From Karalla daura (Eukaryota; Chordata; Actinopteri; Chaetodontiformes; Leiognathidae), in assembly GCA_029224185.1 (NCBI GenBank), contig CM055196.1:11782009-11846008 (forward strand): a stretch of 64,000 bases of DNA, written 5' to 3'. Shown in pieces: positions 1-11,400 of this stretch (position 1 is its first letter; each line of letters begins with the position of its first letter). The notes under the pieces were generated by a model that was given only the letters and a program-made list of their open reading frames with translations, did no database searches and was not told where the DNA came from. A program made the position numbers and the translations under genes.

Positions 1-473
1 AAAAGAAAAAAAAAAGAAGTTATTTCAGGCGGTTGATAACCATTTTGTGCAGTAATTGATATAATTACTCTCTGTTCTGTGTTGTGTGACTGGACGCTTT
101 CTCATGAATGAGTTTGTTTGTGTGCGTGGCGTAGTGTACATTGGCCCGGGGAGTCATGTGGTCATGCCAGATATCTCATTATCTTTCTAAACCAGACCCA
201 TCACCTCTATCACATTGGTCTGCATTAAAGCCCAGTAAACACGAGCAGAGAAACCACAAGGACGTTGACACAGATTTCCACAGCCATGCAGGAAACTGCA
301 CAGGAAGACCGTCCACATCGTGGAATGGTTCAGAGCCTGTGGTTCTGTCTCATCTCAATGTGCGCTCCAGAATGATTAAATGTAGCTTTGTGTGTCTCTG
401 TGTGTCGATGTAGAAGAGAGGAAATAGCAGATGAAGGGCTGAATCCATCTCTTTCCATCTTTCCTTCTTTCAG

Positions 474-2703
474 GCATCTGTTGAAAACCGAGCTGGGCTC
501 CTTCTTCACAGAATACCTTCAGGTAACAACACTCAGAGACACGAACTCCGCTCATACAAGAGACTTATTCATACGTATAAGTTGCAGCTGGGGATTTTGC
601 CGTTGCAGTCTCAGATGTCATTATTAACGGCATCTTTTCTCTCTATTTCACAGAACCAATTGCTTACAAAAGGCATGGTCATCCTCCGGGACAAAATACG
701 GTTCTATGAAGGTATGACTCACTGGCTAAATATATTTTGTAGTGGTCTGTGCCAGCGAATGAGGCTTTAATCAGCCATGTTTTGTCTCTGCGCTGGATGC
801 AGGTCAGAAGTTGCTCGACTCTCTGGCCGAAACCTGGGACTTCTTCTTTTGTGATGTGCTCTCCATGCTCCAGGCCATCTTCCATCCGGTCCAGGTACAC
901 CACCGTCTTACTTTTCTCTTTCTCTCTTCCTTTCTCGGCTGCACAGTGGAGATCATCAGATGGTCACTGTCGCTCTCTGATACGTTGCAGGGGAAGGAGC
1001 CCTCGGTCCGGCAGCTGGCTCTGCTCCACTTCAGGAACACCATCGTCCTGAGTGTGAAGTTAGAGGACGCTCTGTCCCGGCCCCGGGCCCGCGTGCCCCC
1101 GTCTGTTACACAGATGCTGCTCATTCTACAGGTAGGTCTGCGGGCGCCAAGCCACCACTTATGATGCCTGTTGTCTTGTTCCCAGCTTGGTGGATCTTTG
1201 TGTTCCCGAGAAGAAACAAAAAAAAAATGCGGCAAATCATGTTTTTGTACTTTACAAATGGTAATTTGTAATTGCTTCCAAGCACAGACGGGTAAACCAT
1301 TATCACTTATTATGAGCACCTGCAGTCTTTTATGTTTTATATCTGGAGAATGAAAGTGATGTAAAAATAAAAACTGACGTCAAAAATTGCATGTCAAACT
1401 GTGTGATGAAATAAAATGAATAAAGCGTACGTGTCGGTTTTACAAACCAGAGAAACATGCAGCGGTGTTGGGTGAAGAGCATGTCTGCACTTAGTCATCA
1501 CATCCGCTGTGAGTTGACCTGGTGGGTTTTCGAGAAAATGTCCCACCCATTGCAAGAACAAGTCACCACAGTTTGCCTCCACAAGCGTCTGTACGTGTGT
1601 CTCACACCTCTCTGATCACAACGGCAGATTACTCATTGTATCTCAACGCATGTGTGGTTAAAGAGTGAGTCTGCATTTTCTCCCACAATCTCAAAACATG
1701 CACTTTGTCAAGTGGACACTCTAAAACTGCTCCTAGATGCGAGTATGTGAGAGTGAATGGACGCGGTCGAGTGGGAAGGACGATGGGGGATATTGATGAC
1801 TTGACTTATGATTTCTGCCTCCATCTGTGTTCAGGGCGTCCACGAGTCCCGAGGCGTGAACGAGGACTATCTGAGGCTGGAGTCTCTGGTTCAGAAGGTG
1901 GTCTCGCCCTACCTGGGCACCCACGGGCTGTACTCCGGAGACGGCGCCGAGGCGAACTGCTGCGTGCTCGGTGAGGCTAACGGCGAGGAAGGCGACGCGT
2001 CAGCTGAAAACCCAAATAACCTTCCTGTCCATGTCTCTTTTTCAGAGAAGTGTTTACCCTGGCCCAAGGGCGCGGACCAGCAGTCCAAGAACCCGGTGGT
2101 ACGATCGAAAAGCTACAACATCCCCCTGCTGCTGACCCCGGTGGCGGAGTACGACCCAGATGCCAGCTCCGTTGGCAGCGGAGGAATTCGCCGCCACTCG
2201 GCCTGTGAGATCATATCCTGCCTGGAGGACCAAGGACTGGCCTACGCTGACCTGGCCTCGGGCTCGGAGCTGTCCGGCCCCTCCTCCAACAGGCTTTGTG
2301 TGGCCTCTCAGTTCAATGGTACGACGCAGACTGGGACGCCCCACGTTGGTCCATAGGGGGGAGGGGGACAAAAAAAAGAATCAGAATTCATTTATGATCC
2401 GATTTCCTGTCGTTCACAGGTATTGTACAAGCGGGAGCGAGCGCCATGGACTTGCCTCTCTCGTCTCCCTCCATCCTCCACTCCTCGGGCGCCCTGCACG
2501 GCACCGAGGCCACGACGACGATGACCGACCTCAGTAAGGGCGCGTCGTCCACGCCGCCCAGTGAATCGTCCAGCCCTGAGACCATCATCGGACAAGTGCT
2601 AGAGTCTGCGGACTCAGACTCAGACGGGATATTTATTGATTTCCCGCCTCACTCGGCAGAGGCGATGGGGTACGGTCGGGAGAGCCGGCAGAGCACCGTG
2701 TAG
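474..2703 (+). CDS. prr5: PRR5 (Protor-1), mTORC2 subunit, 3' part
   Basis: Seen: seven coding exons, 474-522, 654-711, 803-894, 991-1131, 1835-1970, 2046-2318 and 2420-2703 (TAG), all with AG/GT borders and phases that join to one frame of 343 residues. The protein opens with LLKTELGSFFTEYLQ and continues NQLLTKGMVILRDKIRFYEG, the HbrB-like core of PRR5. The tail keeps VRSKSYN, IRRHSACE and the acidic DSDSDGIFIDF motif near the C terminus. Known: PRR5 binds Rictor in mTORC2 and supports Akt/SGK1 signalling. Choice of paralogue: the core follows PRR5 rather than PRR5L (for example FYEGQKLLDSLAETWDFFF), and PRR5L lacks the DSDSDGIFIDF end. The 5' exons, including the start codon, lie left of the window. 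The intron at 1132-1834 holds a worn repeat. No fault in the frame is visible. Confidence 0.93.
1675..1765 (+). repeat. worn LINE-tail-like repeat fragment
   Basis: 'tctcccacaatctcaaaaca', 'gtggacactctaaaactgct' and 'tatgtgagagtgaatgg' occur in the family's order within the prr5 intron 1132-1834. Confidence 0.6.
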
Positions 2704-3955
2704 CTGCGTGGAAATCTGCATTTCATCAAAGGGGTACCGTCTTTCTCCCTCGCTGTAGTACGATGGGTCTCCGCAGGGAGCTCATTCCAAGTGCTTTTAC
2801 CAATGAGTGACAGCCCGGCACCTTCCGACGAAACACAAAGCAGATCCTAGTTGGGACTGTCATCAAAGGACTCTAATGCTTTGCCAGGTTTTCAGCTGGA
2901 GGACGCTTAGACCCGAGCTTTTTATTCCACAGACACGCCCGATGATGTTCTAAAGGGATCGGTCTGCTCAATATTTCTAATATCGCCAATTAATCAAAAG
3001 CCAAAGTCCAAAACCGGCAATGAGTTCATCCCACGTACAAGTATTTCCTCTGATATGTCTCACTCCTCTGGACCACGGGCCTCATCTTGTTGTCCAGAAA
3101 CACACATCAGTGGGCTGCAGTGTTGCCCTGCCCTGATTCTTCATTTGGATGAACATGGCCACTCGAGTTTATTTTGAGTCAGTCCCACATAGACCGTCCC
3201 CCTGCTGTAAACACACATTAGATCAACTTATGTGTATTAATCCACATTTTAAAATAGTACCGGAAAAAGAGCATGTGTGCTTCTCGCTTCGGTGAAAACG
3301 TGTGAAACTACAGCGCCTGATCTCATGAGGGAGTTACTCATTTTCTTATCAGGACATGGATTCATTGTTGGTTTTGGACTTTTCATCAAATCACTTGACA
3401 GCATCAACGATATTACGTCAATATTATGCCTTGAGAAATGGAATCCTACGCCTGATGGTAAAAATCTCAAAAAAGACCAAAATTGGAGAGAGGAGGTTTT
3501 CAGACAGCAAAGATGGCTTTTAAAATCACCATGTATGTGGAACGATGAAACTTATTTATCACGGATTGGTTTTGTATATGTGTATTTTGAATCTCACAGC
3601 GGTTTTATATCTTCCGTGTACGCTTTATTGTGTCCCTCTCGGCAGTAACACGGTAACGAGGTCTTCTGCTCTGATCTTGTACGACGTCTTATGAAAACGT
3701 GGACTGTTGTCGAGCTGTTTGTAGCGCCGGCGGCGGTCGCACATGTCTGATGCGAAATTCTAGCCCTGGAGCGCTCGTGTGGCAGCATTTGCTTCTTTCC
3801 GCATTAGCTTAGTGAAAGCAGGAGTTTGAGGAACACGTGACGATGTTAATTGTTTACATTCGACTATGACATGGAACATTTTGGCTGAATGTCGTCCCAA
3901 AACACTGTATTTTGCACCACCACTACCTTGTAAATAAAAGTGCATTGTTGTTTTT
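2704..3955 (+). other. prr5: prr5 3' UTR
   Basis: This stretch follows the prr5 stop codon and holds no convincing coding exon. An AATAAA at 3933-3938 is the best polyadenylation signal; a second A/T-rich cluster with AATAAA-like words lies at about 4135-4147 and could serve as an alternative end. The short open frames here show no splice context or family resemblance. Confidence 0.6.
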
Positions 3956-4164
3956 TAGGACAGCTGAATAGTGTAAAGTGAGCTTTTACCTTTAAAAGAA
4001 TTGAGATTTTAATAAGGGCTTTTTAACTGAATCTTTTTAAATGATGTTTTACCTCAAGCGTTTTGTACTTTACTTTTTTGACAATCTAGGATGTCTATTG
4101 TACTTTGTATTAATTTGTAATACTAGCCCAGTAAAAAAATAAATAAATTTGAACAATATTTAAA

Positions 4165-4300
4165 ACCACTGGGTATTTCCATCTATCCATCATCTTATCC
4201 TCTTTAGAAATTAACAATGTTATGGTTGCCTACTGGGGTCTGTCCCAGCACAACACAGGGCAAAGTGAGGGGAATACCCCCTGGACAGATCCATCACAGC
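4165..4300 (-). repeat. worn LINE-tail-like repeat, minus orientation
   Basis: Read on the minus strand, the stretch carries the word order of a common fish interspersed repeat: a 'gtgatggactgtccaggg' box, a 'gctgggacagaccccag' box, then a GGATGATGGATAG-type simple tail. It is one of about eight such fragments in the window. It lies in the prr5-tmem60 spacer. I infer an L2/RTE-type retrotransposon 3' end; the exact family was not checked. Confidence 0.55.
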
Positions 4301-4932
4301 ATGCTATTTCCTTCAATGTTAAACAGTTCCTTTATTATGAATATGACTATTTATTTCTGCACATTTATGGAGCTCCACAGATTATTGATTTATTTGGTTG
4401 TTGGGGAGAGGAATTACAGTTGCAGCTGGATTTTGTGTTACAGTTCAGATCAGCTTTATTTAGCCACAATAATCAGGAGTGTGGAAATGTCCATGGTCAC
4501 GAGTTCATTTCCCACCCATGCACCACCCATCTGCTCCTGTCGTGAAGTCACTGATGTCATGATCCCATCCAGGAGTAAAAGTGGTTAAGATGATGTTTCT
4601 ATTGGTTTCTGATCAGGCCTAATGCATGTTTTTAGAACTGTGGGGGCAAACCTGCTAATATCATATCCCATATCCTTTGCGATTGCAAAGAAAAGATAAA
4701 TAATAACTCAGAACTAACTTTTCCCTTATTCCAGTTATTAATGATTGTTTTTGGGACTGAGTGGCCAATCCTCAATATGTTGGTATTCCTGTGATACTCA
4801 GTAGTAGTGCTATTCTTGGTTTCTACCATCCTGGCAATCACCACAATGACATTCATCAGCTGAAAAATCACTTTATACTGCATGACGATATATCAAAACA
4901 AAATACATGGAATACATAATAGATTAAGGTCA

Positions 4933-5085
4933 TGCTTTTATTTTGTAGATTTTTTAAAGAGGGCTTACACTTTCTGCTTTCGTTTTGAAGAGGGTTACAC
5001 GTACTGCTTTTATTTTGTAGAGGGTTTAGACGTTTTGCTTTTATTTTGAAGATGAGCTTACACGTTGTGCTTTTATTTTGTAGAA
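4933..5085. repeat. AT-rich minisatellite, about five units
   Basis: The word TGCTTTTATTTTGTAG (variants TTTTGAAG, TTCGTTTTGAAG) recurs with starts at 4933, 4975, 5005, 5036 and 5068, so the spacing is 42, 30, 31 and 32 bases. Between the words the filler is GAGGG/GATGAG plus a TTACACGT-like segment. The minus strand is open across it, giving a repeated LQNKS-like peptide, but there is no start, splice or family context and I do not call it a gene. It lies just upstream of the tmem60 promoter region. Confidence 0.8.
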
Positions 5086-5139
5086 CGTCCACCGGCAGTG
5101 TCTCAGTCACTGCGGAAGAGGAGCCTCAATCACCATGTC

Positions 5140-5259
5140 CTCGTCACTTTACTCGAACTGTTTTGCCGTGAAAACTAAGTCGTCCGTCCCGACGTGCTGA
5201 CATTCATCTCGTGGACACAGAGCTGGTCCGCGAGACGGTTCATTCCCCGGCTCGGCTCG
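5140..5259 (+). promoter_or_regulatory. tmem60: tmem60 promoter-proximal region and probable 5' UTR exon
   Basis: A GC-richer stretch ends in a strong splice donor (CTCG|GTAAGA, exon end 5259). A matching acceptor (TTTGCAG|GGCTC) lies at 5463-5464, 41 bases before the tmem60 ATG. I infer a non-coding first exon and a roughly 205-base 5' UTR intron. No TATA box is evident. The left limit of the exon is a guess; RNA data would be needed to place the start site. Confidence 0.45.
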
Positions 5260-5505
5260 GTAAGACATCCGTATTTATATCACTCTTTCCACACGTCTGG
5301 GACAAGTTAGCGGCAGCTAGCAGCCCCCAGTGGCTGCAGGTATCACACCAGGTGGAAGCAATCACAGTTGAAGGAGGTGATCATGAGTTGAGGCCTGTTA
5401 GGGGCATCTTCTGTTATGGATCAGAGAGCTGTGCTGTGCTGAGCTGTGCTGTCCCGGTTTGCAGGGCTCTCCTTGTTGTTTGTGTCACCTCGTGGTCCTG
5501 GGTCG

Positions 5506-5910
5506 ATGAAGATGTCCCTGGCCCAGCGGGTGCTCCTCTCCTGGATCTTCACTCTCATCTTCCTCATCATGCTGGTCCTCAAGCTGGACTCCAAGATCCA
5601 CTGGAACTGGTTCCTCATCTTCCTGCCGGTGTGGACCTTCGACGCCATCCTCATCCTCATGCTGATCGTGAAGATGGCGGGACGCTGCAAGCCCGACTTT
5701 GACCCCCGGGACGGGGAGCAGAGCCTGAGGAGGAGGCTGTGGTACCTGGCGGCCCTGCTGCTCAAGCTGGCCTTCTGCCTGACGCTGTGCTCGCGCCTGG
5801 AGAGGCACATCGACGTCTGGTTCAGCGTGGTGTGCGTGCCCCTGTGGGTGCTGCTGGGCGGGGCGCTGCTGGAGCTGGGACACAGCGTCTTCCACTACCG
5901 CAGGGACTGA
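5506..5910 (+). CDS. tmem60: Transmembrane protein 60
   Basis: Seen: one uninterrupted coding exon of 134 residues beginning MKMSLAQRVLLSW and ending HSVFHYRRD. An upstream in-frame ATG at 5446 exists, but its extra 20 residues look unlike the family and overlap the predicted UTR intron acceptor, so I use 5506. Four hydrophobic segments lie at roughly residues 8-27, 35-54, 77-95 and 101-122. The loop VKMAGRCKPDFDPR between segments 2 and 3 is strongly conserved in TMEM60. Known: a small multipass membrane protein of poorly defined function, usually with an intronless CDS. The tmem60/rsbn1l pair is also adjacent in mammals, which supports both calls. The gene is convergent with rsbn1l. Confidence 0.95.
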   Translation: MKMSLAQRVLLSWIFTLIFLIMLVLKLDSKIHWNWFLIFLPVWTFDAILILMLIVKMAGRCKPDFDPRDGEQSLRRRLWYLAALLLKLAFCLTLCSRLERHIDVWFSVVCVPLWVLLGGALLELGHSVFHYRRD

Positions 5911-7360
5911 CCAGGAGGACCCGGCTCTCATATGGGACGTCCTAGGGTCGGGAGGCGGGAGGGGCGGGGGGCGTAAAGCGATCCGACCCACGGGACTGGT
6001 GTCGAGGCTGGTACTGGACCAGAGTGGCCGGATCAGAGTTGAGGGGACCAGGCTTTTCTTTTAATGCAGTTTTCTGGTCGGGGGTTCAGACCTCACCATC
6101 CTGCTCCCCGGATGCAGGGATTCATGGAAAGGTCCAGAGCTGCAGCGATCGATTAATTGTTCTTTTTAGTGTTCCTCCATTCCTGTCTTTAAGCACCACT
6201 GCATCCTGCACATCTCCTGCTCCAACATCCCTGATGGAAATGAGTGTCTGGTTTATTGGCGGGTCATTCAAATCAGGTGTGTTGGAGCAGGACACGTCTG
6301 AATCGTACCGGGCAGTGGTACTTAATGACTGGAACTGTGAAATACTGAGTTAAACCCAAAGACGTCGACATTTGTTTTGACAATCAAATTGGTCTTTTTT
6401 TTTCGTTATTTGTGCTAGGTCTTCTCCAGGTACTGGTCATGTTTAGACTAACTGGATTATCTAAATTGCCCCTAGCTGTGTGCGTGTGTGTGTGTGTGTC
6501 CTGTGACAGACTGGCGACCTGTCCAGGGTGTCTTCCCCGTCTTTCGCTCTTCCTGCTTTAGGAAAATTAAAAAGGTCGTAATCGGTCTGTTCTGTGTTGA
6601 TGACGTTTGATGGATAGATAGATAGATAAAAGCTTAATTGATCCCTTAGGGAAATTCATGACGGGGTAAGACGATGGATGGATGGATGAAGAGTTTGAGA
6701 GTTAAGGCCACAGATTGGATGAAACAGTTGACTCCAACCACTTAATGGTCGTTTGCGGTTCACCTTTTCCATACCTGCTCAGGGTGAGAGCGAGAGAGTC
6801 GATGTTACACTGAAACTAGCCATAGGAAACTCCCCAGCCTGCACTGAGCATGCACCGTGTGCCTCTGAGACGTGTTATACCGGTCTGTATCACTACTGGA
6901 GCATGTGTGTAAAGCAGTTAAACACCACACTCCTTCTATACTGAACGCCACACACACACTCTATGTAAGTGCCCACCCCAGGATGTTCCTCTGCTACTGA
7001 CACACTGAGCCTGCAAATCCTTAATGCAAATAATTGTTGGACTCGATTTGGATTTGGAAGATGCCTTTTCTTTGTTTCTTGGTGAAATGTGCCGTTTACA
7101 TGCCTGGGATTAATCTGTATGCTTATCACTGTATGGGTATGAACACACATCCCTCCGATAGGGTTTGTTACGTATATCAGCAGACTCCCCTGTGTCGTCA
7201 CAGTGCCACTCACTCACTCACTGCAGTCGAGCTCCGTTTTTAGCCGCATGCTATCAACTTCAGGAAGAGGCTGCCCGAGGTGGCCCGGTTTGGGCATTTT
7301 AAAGACGTTCCGGTCAGAAAAAAAAGCACAGATGTAAATAATAAAATGAAAAGATGGCTG
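5911..7360 (+). other. tmem60: tmem60 3' UTR and spacer
   Basis: No coding exon is seen. AATAAA at 7340-7345 is a candidate polyadenylation signal, which would give a UTR of about 1.4 kb; this is inference. The stretch holds a worn LINE-tail fragment (about 6425-6700). Confidence 0.4.
6425..6700 (+). repeat. worn LINE-tail-like repeat with GATA/GGAT tail
   Basis: Plus-strand words in order: 'ctaaattgcccctagctgtg', a GT run, 'ctgtgacagactggcgacct', 'gtccagggtgtcttccccgt', then TAGA repeats (about 6610-6628), 'ttgatcccttagggaaattc' and a GGAT run (about 6672-6688). This is the usual 3' end of a common fish retroelement, probably L2/RTE-like, followed by simple repeats. The TTGATCCC...GGGAAATT word is itself a widely shared fish repeat end. 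Confidence 0.65.
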
Positions 7361-7544
7361 AATTCAGTTTTGCAGCTCAGTTTTCTGTGTCCCCGGGACG
7401 GCGGGTGTGAGGTGGCAGGAGCAGAGCAGCCGTTAGCGTGCTGAAACCTAGCATGCTAACGCGCTACGTCAAAACGCCACAATGGAGTCGCAACCATTGA
7501 AGCCCAGACGGTGTGAAATGCACGAGACGCGGACAGTGCCAGTT

Positions 7545-8415
7545 CATGTTTTTGAACCATTTATTGAGAGGTTCAGATCAGAGTATAAATCACACTACCA
7601 AGTCTTATCTTAGGAAATAAAATGTATTTACAACAGTATTTTCACATACGTCGGCTTCAAATAAAAACAGACAGTAAATGATATAAATAAGTTCTATGGA
7701 AAATAAAACTTGTCTTACAAAAAATATATGCAATTTCTGTATACATTTTCTCACATTGGTGCTAATAACATCTATACTGTACAGTTTTGGTACTTACAGT
7801 ATCATTTACAGCCCTGTGTGAGTAAAACGACGTCCACTCTGAAAACAACTCGCTTTTTTTTTTTTTCCATTTTATTTTTTTTGGAGTGTTAAAAACAACA
7901 AGCCCCCCGTCGACTGAGGCGAGACACGCCGGCCCCCGGGCGACTCTTTCCTACGGGTGGCGATTCCTATAGCGAGGAGTCGGTGTGGCGGGAGGGGGGG
8001 GGGTTGTTTCCAGACTGGCCCGTCCAGTACCTAGAATTAGGTGCTTTAAGAGCGAAGCTAAGTAGTGCACAGGCACCGACACATGGGTCACATGACATTT
8101 TAATATAGAGCCTACGTACATTCGCTAACAGACGTGAAGTGAGCTACTTAGCTTACATTCTTGGGCGCTGGTAAAGCTCTTGGAGAGCGCACCCTGGTCC
8201 CACCCACCGGGCCACTGGGCCACTGGGCCGGAGACGGAGCCAGTGAGAGCGGCCCAGTGGATGTCTGGAGCCGAGGATGCACTTTCCAAGACTTTAGCAA
8301 AGCCTCGGTGTAAGTTGTACAGTAAAAAAAACAAAAAAAACCCAAAATAAAAACCAAAAAAAAAACAAAACAAAACGGAAAATAAAAAAAGAGAGAGGAC
8401 TAGACACCTAGACAT
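7545..8415 (-). other. rsbn1l: rsbn1l 3' UTR
   Basis: On the minus strand the UTR runs from the stop codon at 8416-8418 to an AATAAA (plus-strand TTTATT at 7560-7565). Directly after the stop, about 8320-8395, the transcript would be a long U-rich tract of TTTT/GTTTT words, the kind of sequence bound by ELAV/HuR-type proteins; that role is inference. A second U/A-rich run lies at 7853-7880. The UTR nearly meets the end of the tmem60 transcript. Confidence 0.6.
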
Positions 8416-11400
8416 TCATATCAAGAAGTCTTTCTGTGTTTGGGGCGTGTGTGTTTTGAGGGGCTGCTTCAGCTGCGGGGGCCGCGTGTCCTGCAGGGGC
8501 GTGCCGGGCTTCCCCGGCGCCGCCTCCTTCACTTTTGGTCCTTTGGAGGGGACAAGCGTCCGAGAGTCCTGGCCCGGCTTGGAGGAGGAGCCCCCCCGGG
8601 GCTCGGCGTGGTGGTGGTGGTGGTGGGCCTTGGGCCGGCTGTCTGTGAAGGACAGGGCCAGAGTCTGGTGCGCCTCCATGGGCTTGAACAGGTCGAAGGT
8701 GATGAGCGTCCGCTGCGGCTTGTGCTCCGCCGGCCCCGCCGCCTTCTTCCTCTCGTCTTTGCCGTTGTTGACGTCCTTCTTGGGCTCTTTCTTGGCCAGC
8801 ACGCTGGGGGGCCTGGGGGCGGCCATCTTGGCCTCCTCCCGGCCCGGCTTGGCCTCCCTGTGGCCGCTCTTCTCCTTCTTGCCGTGGGAGGACTTGTGTT
8901 TGTGCGTGAGGGCGTCGCGGGCCTCCTCCCGGAGCGCTCCCCCCCTCTCCTTCTCGTGCTCCTTCTCCCTCTTGACGTGGCCTGGAGGCTTGGAGTCCCA
9001 CTTGTCGTCCCTCGGGGCGGCCAGGGCCGTCTGAGAGGCTTTGCTGCCCTCTCTCGTCCGCTCCTCGTCCTCTTTTTTCCTCGCGTGAGGCTGCGTGGCC
9101 TCCCTGCCTCCCTCCCCCTTGGGCTTCTCCTTCTCCCTGTCCCGCTCCTTCCCCCGCTCCTTCTTCTCCTTCTCTCTACTCCTGTCCTTGTCCTTCTTCT
9201 CCCCCCTCGCCCTCTCCCTCTCCTCCTTCTCCCTCTTTGCCTTCTCCTTCTCCTTTTTGAGCTGCGGCGTGCTGCAAGTGCTCGTTATGCTATCTTTAGC
9301 TTTCTCTTTGAGACCTTGACCCGCTGGAGCTGTCGTCTTCAGCTGCCTCTCCTCCTCGCCGTCGCTCTCTTTCCTAATCTGCTGTAGTGTCTTTAAGGAT
9401 GCTCCGTCTACTCCGCCCTCCTCATAACCCCTCTGCAGTGTCCGACACGCCTCTGCACCTTCCTCTCCCCCTCCTCTGCTCTCCTCCTCCTCCTCCTCCT
9501 CAGCTTTGGGCTCTGCTAGCGTGTGAGCGGTCACACCATCGTCTCTTTCCTTCTTGATGGCAGGTTGCGACTGCGACAGCTCCTCGTCTCCTCCTTCCTC
9601 CACGTGTGTGGGAGTTCTGGAGGGCAGCAGCCGCTCTTTCTCCTCTTCCTCCTCCTCCTGCTTGGTCGCCATCTGTGGAGCATGGTCGTGCTCCTTGCCC
9701 ACCTCATCGTCCTCATCCTCTTCCTCCTCTTTGATCCGAAGAGTCACCTCTTTGGCTACACACTTTTCCTCCTCCTCCTCCTCCTCTTCTTCCTCCTCCT
9801 CGTCCTCGTCCTTCCCCTCGTGTTGGTGGTACTGCTTGAGTCGGATGTGCCAGGCCAGGCTGCAGACGGCCGACACGGTCTTGAACTGGTGGACAACTCC
9901 TCTGGGGATGAAGTAGATGTCGTCGTGGTAGAGCTGGATCCGGGCGTATCGGATGCCTTCCCTCCTCAGCTGGTTCAGCTTGGCGTCGTCGATCCACTGC
10001 ACGCACTGGGGAGGAGACACACAGAGCACGAGACTCAGTCAGCAGATACTTCAAATCTCACACGTGGAGCTGCGACAACTGGTCGATTAATCAAGGGAAA
10101 ACTGAAATATTTTCAGCATTTGACAGAGATGAAGTTGAAACTCGTTGACCTCAGCTGTTTAAATGAGACTATTGTCTGGTTTATTCTCCTATGGAGACAA
10201 ACTGAACATCTGACATTTCCTGACCTCTCCTTTAAGAAAATAATCAACAGATTCATCAACTACAAACATAATGGGTTGTTGTAGCTCCACATGCATGGTT
10301 GAAAAGAAGTCGAGTGTTTTTCCCATTTATAAAACCAGGAAACATTAAGCAACATCATGGGGAGGAATGAGCTGAAACACACTTGTCATCACACTGATCA
10401 AAACACAATGCTAGTGAGGCTCATTTCCAGAGACGGCCGACACAGCCCACACCGTCTGGCATGCAGACGGCGCCCCCCGCTGCTTCGCCCCTCACCCACC
10501 TGGGACAGCGGCGGCTCGTGCAGGTCCAGCTGCAGCCTCATCACCACGTCTGGGAAATCCCCGGCGTGGAAACACACCACGTCTTTGGTGATCCGGGCGG
10601 GAGCGCACGTGCTGGGGGACGACAGGGGCAGAGTCACGCTGATGTCATGCACAGACCGGAATAGCGCGTCACTCTGTGAGATATCTGTGAGACGCAGATG
10701 AGCCCTGCTGCTGGAGCCTCTCAGATGCGGGCCAGCAGATGCCACACTCACTCCTCTCCGCAGCGCACGGCCTTCAGCACCCCCACAGCGGCGGTGGTCT
10801 GCCTCTCGAAGCCCTGGCCGATGTGGTCGGCGTGGGCCCGGGTGCGGTCCTCGAACAGCATCTCCCTGGGCTCGCTGGCTCGGGGCAGGTACTGCAGGTT
10901 CTTGATCTCGTTGGTGGACCTGAAACGGAGCACAGTCGCCGCGGTCAGGATGCCTTGGAGGTGAAGCCTCTCCCTGGATGTGCCGCACCAGCCTCGACCT
11001 TCACAGGCTCCACCTGGCGGCCCCACCTTTTCCTTTTGAAGGGCGACTTGGGCATGTCCGCCATGGGGATCATCTGCTCCCCGGGTCTGACCCACATGAT
11101 GGGGCCGTCGTCGCTCTCGGTGGGACTCTGCAGCCGCAGACTGGAGAACGTCCCCCAGGGCAGAGTCCGCTGCACAGACACAGGAGGGGGGGTGAGGGTG
11201 AGTGGGGGGGGGTGTTACATAACCAGCCGCTATTGCCAGCCGAGACGAGACGAGACGGCGTCTGCAGGCGCGCTCACCTCCAGAAAGGGAGACTCCTCCA
11301 ACATGTTGATGAACTCCGGGAAGTAGTCGCCCACCTCCTCGTCCACGGCCCCGACCAGGCTGACCTGCCGCATGGCCCCGGCCCGGTACGTCCCCTGGGA

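Noticed and set aside
1..473. Search for an upstream prr5 exon
   Set aside because: The open frames here have no acceptor/donor pair giving PRR5-like residues; the missing 5' exons must lie left of the window.
4868..5110. 80-codon minus-strand frame with repeated LQNKS peptide
   Set aside because: Explained by the minisatellite at 4933-5085; unit lengths are not multiples of three throughout.
8440..9387. 315-codon plus-strand open frame
   Set aside because: It is the antisense of the K/E-rich rsbn1l tail; CTC/CTT-rich antisense of GAG/AAG codons is open by composition and codes a leucine/arginine-rich string with no family.
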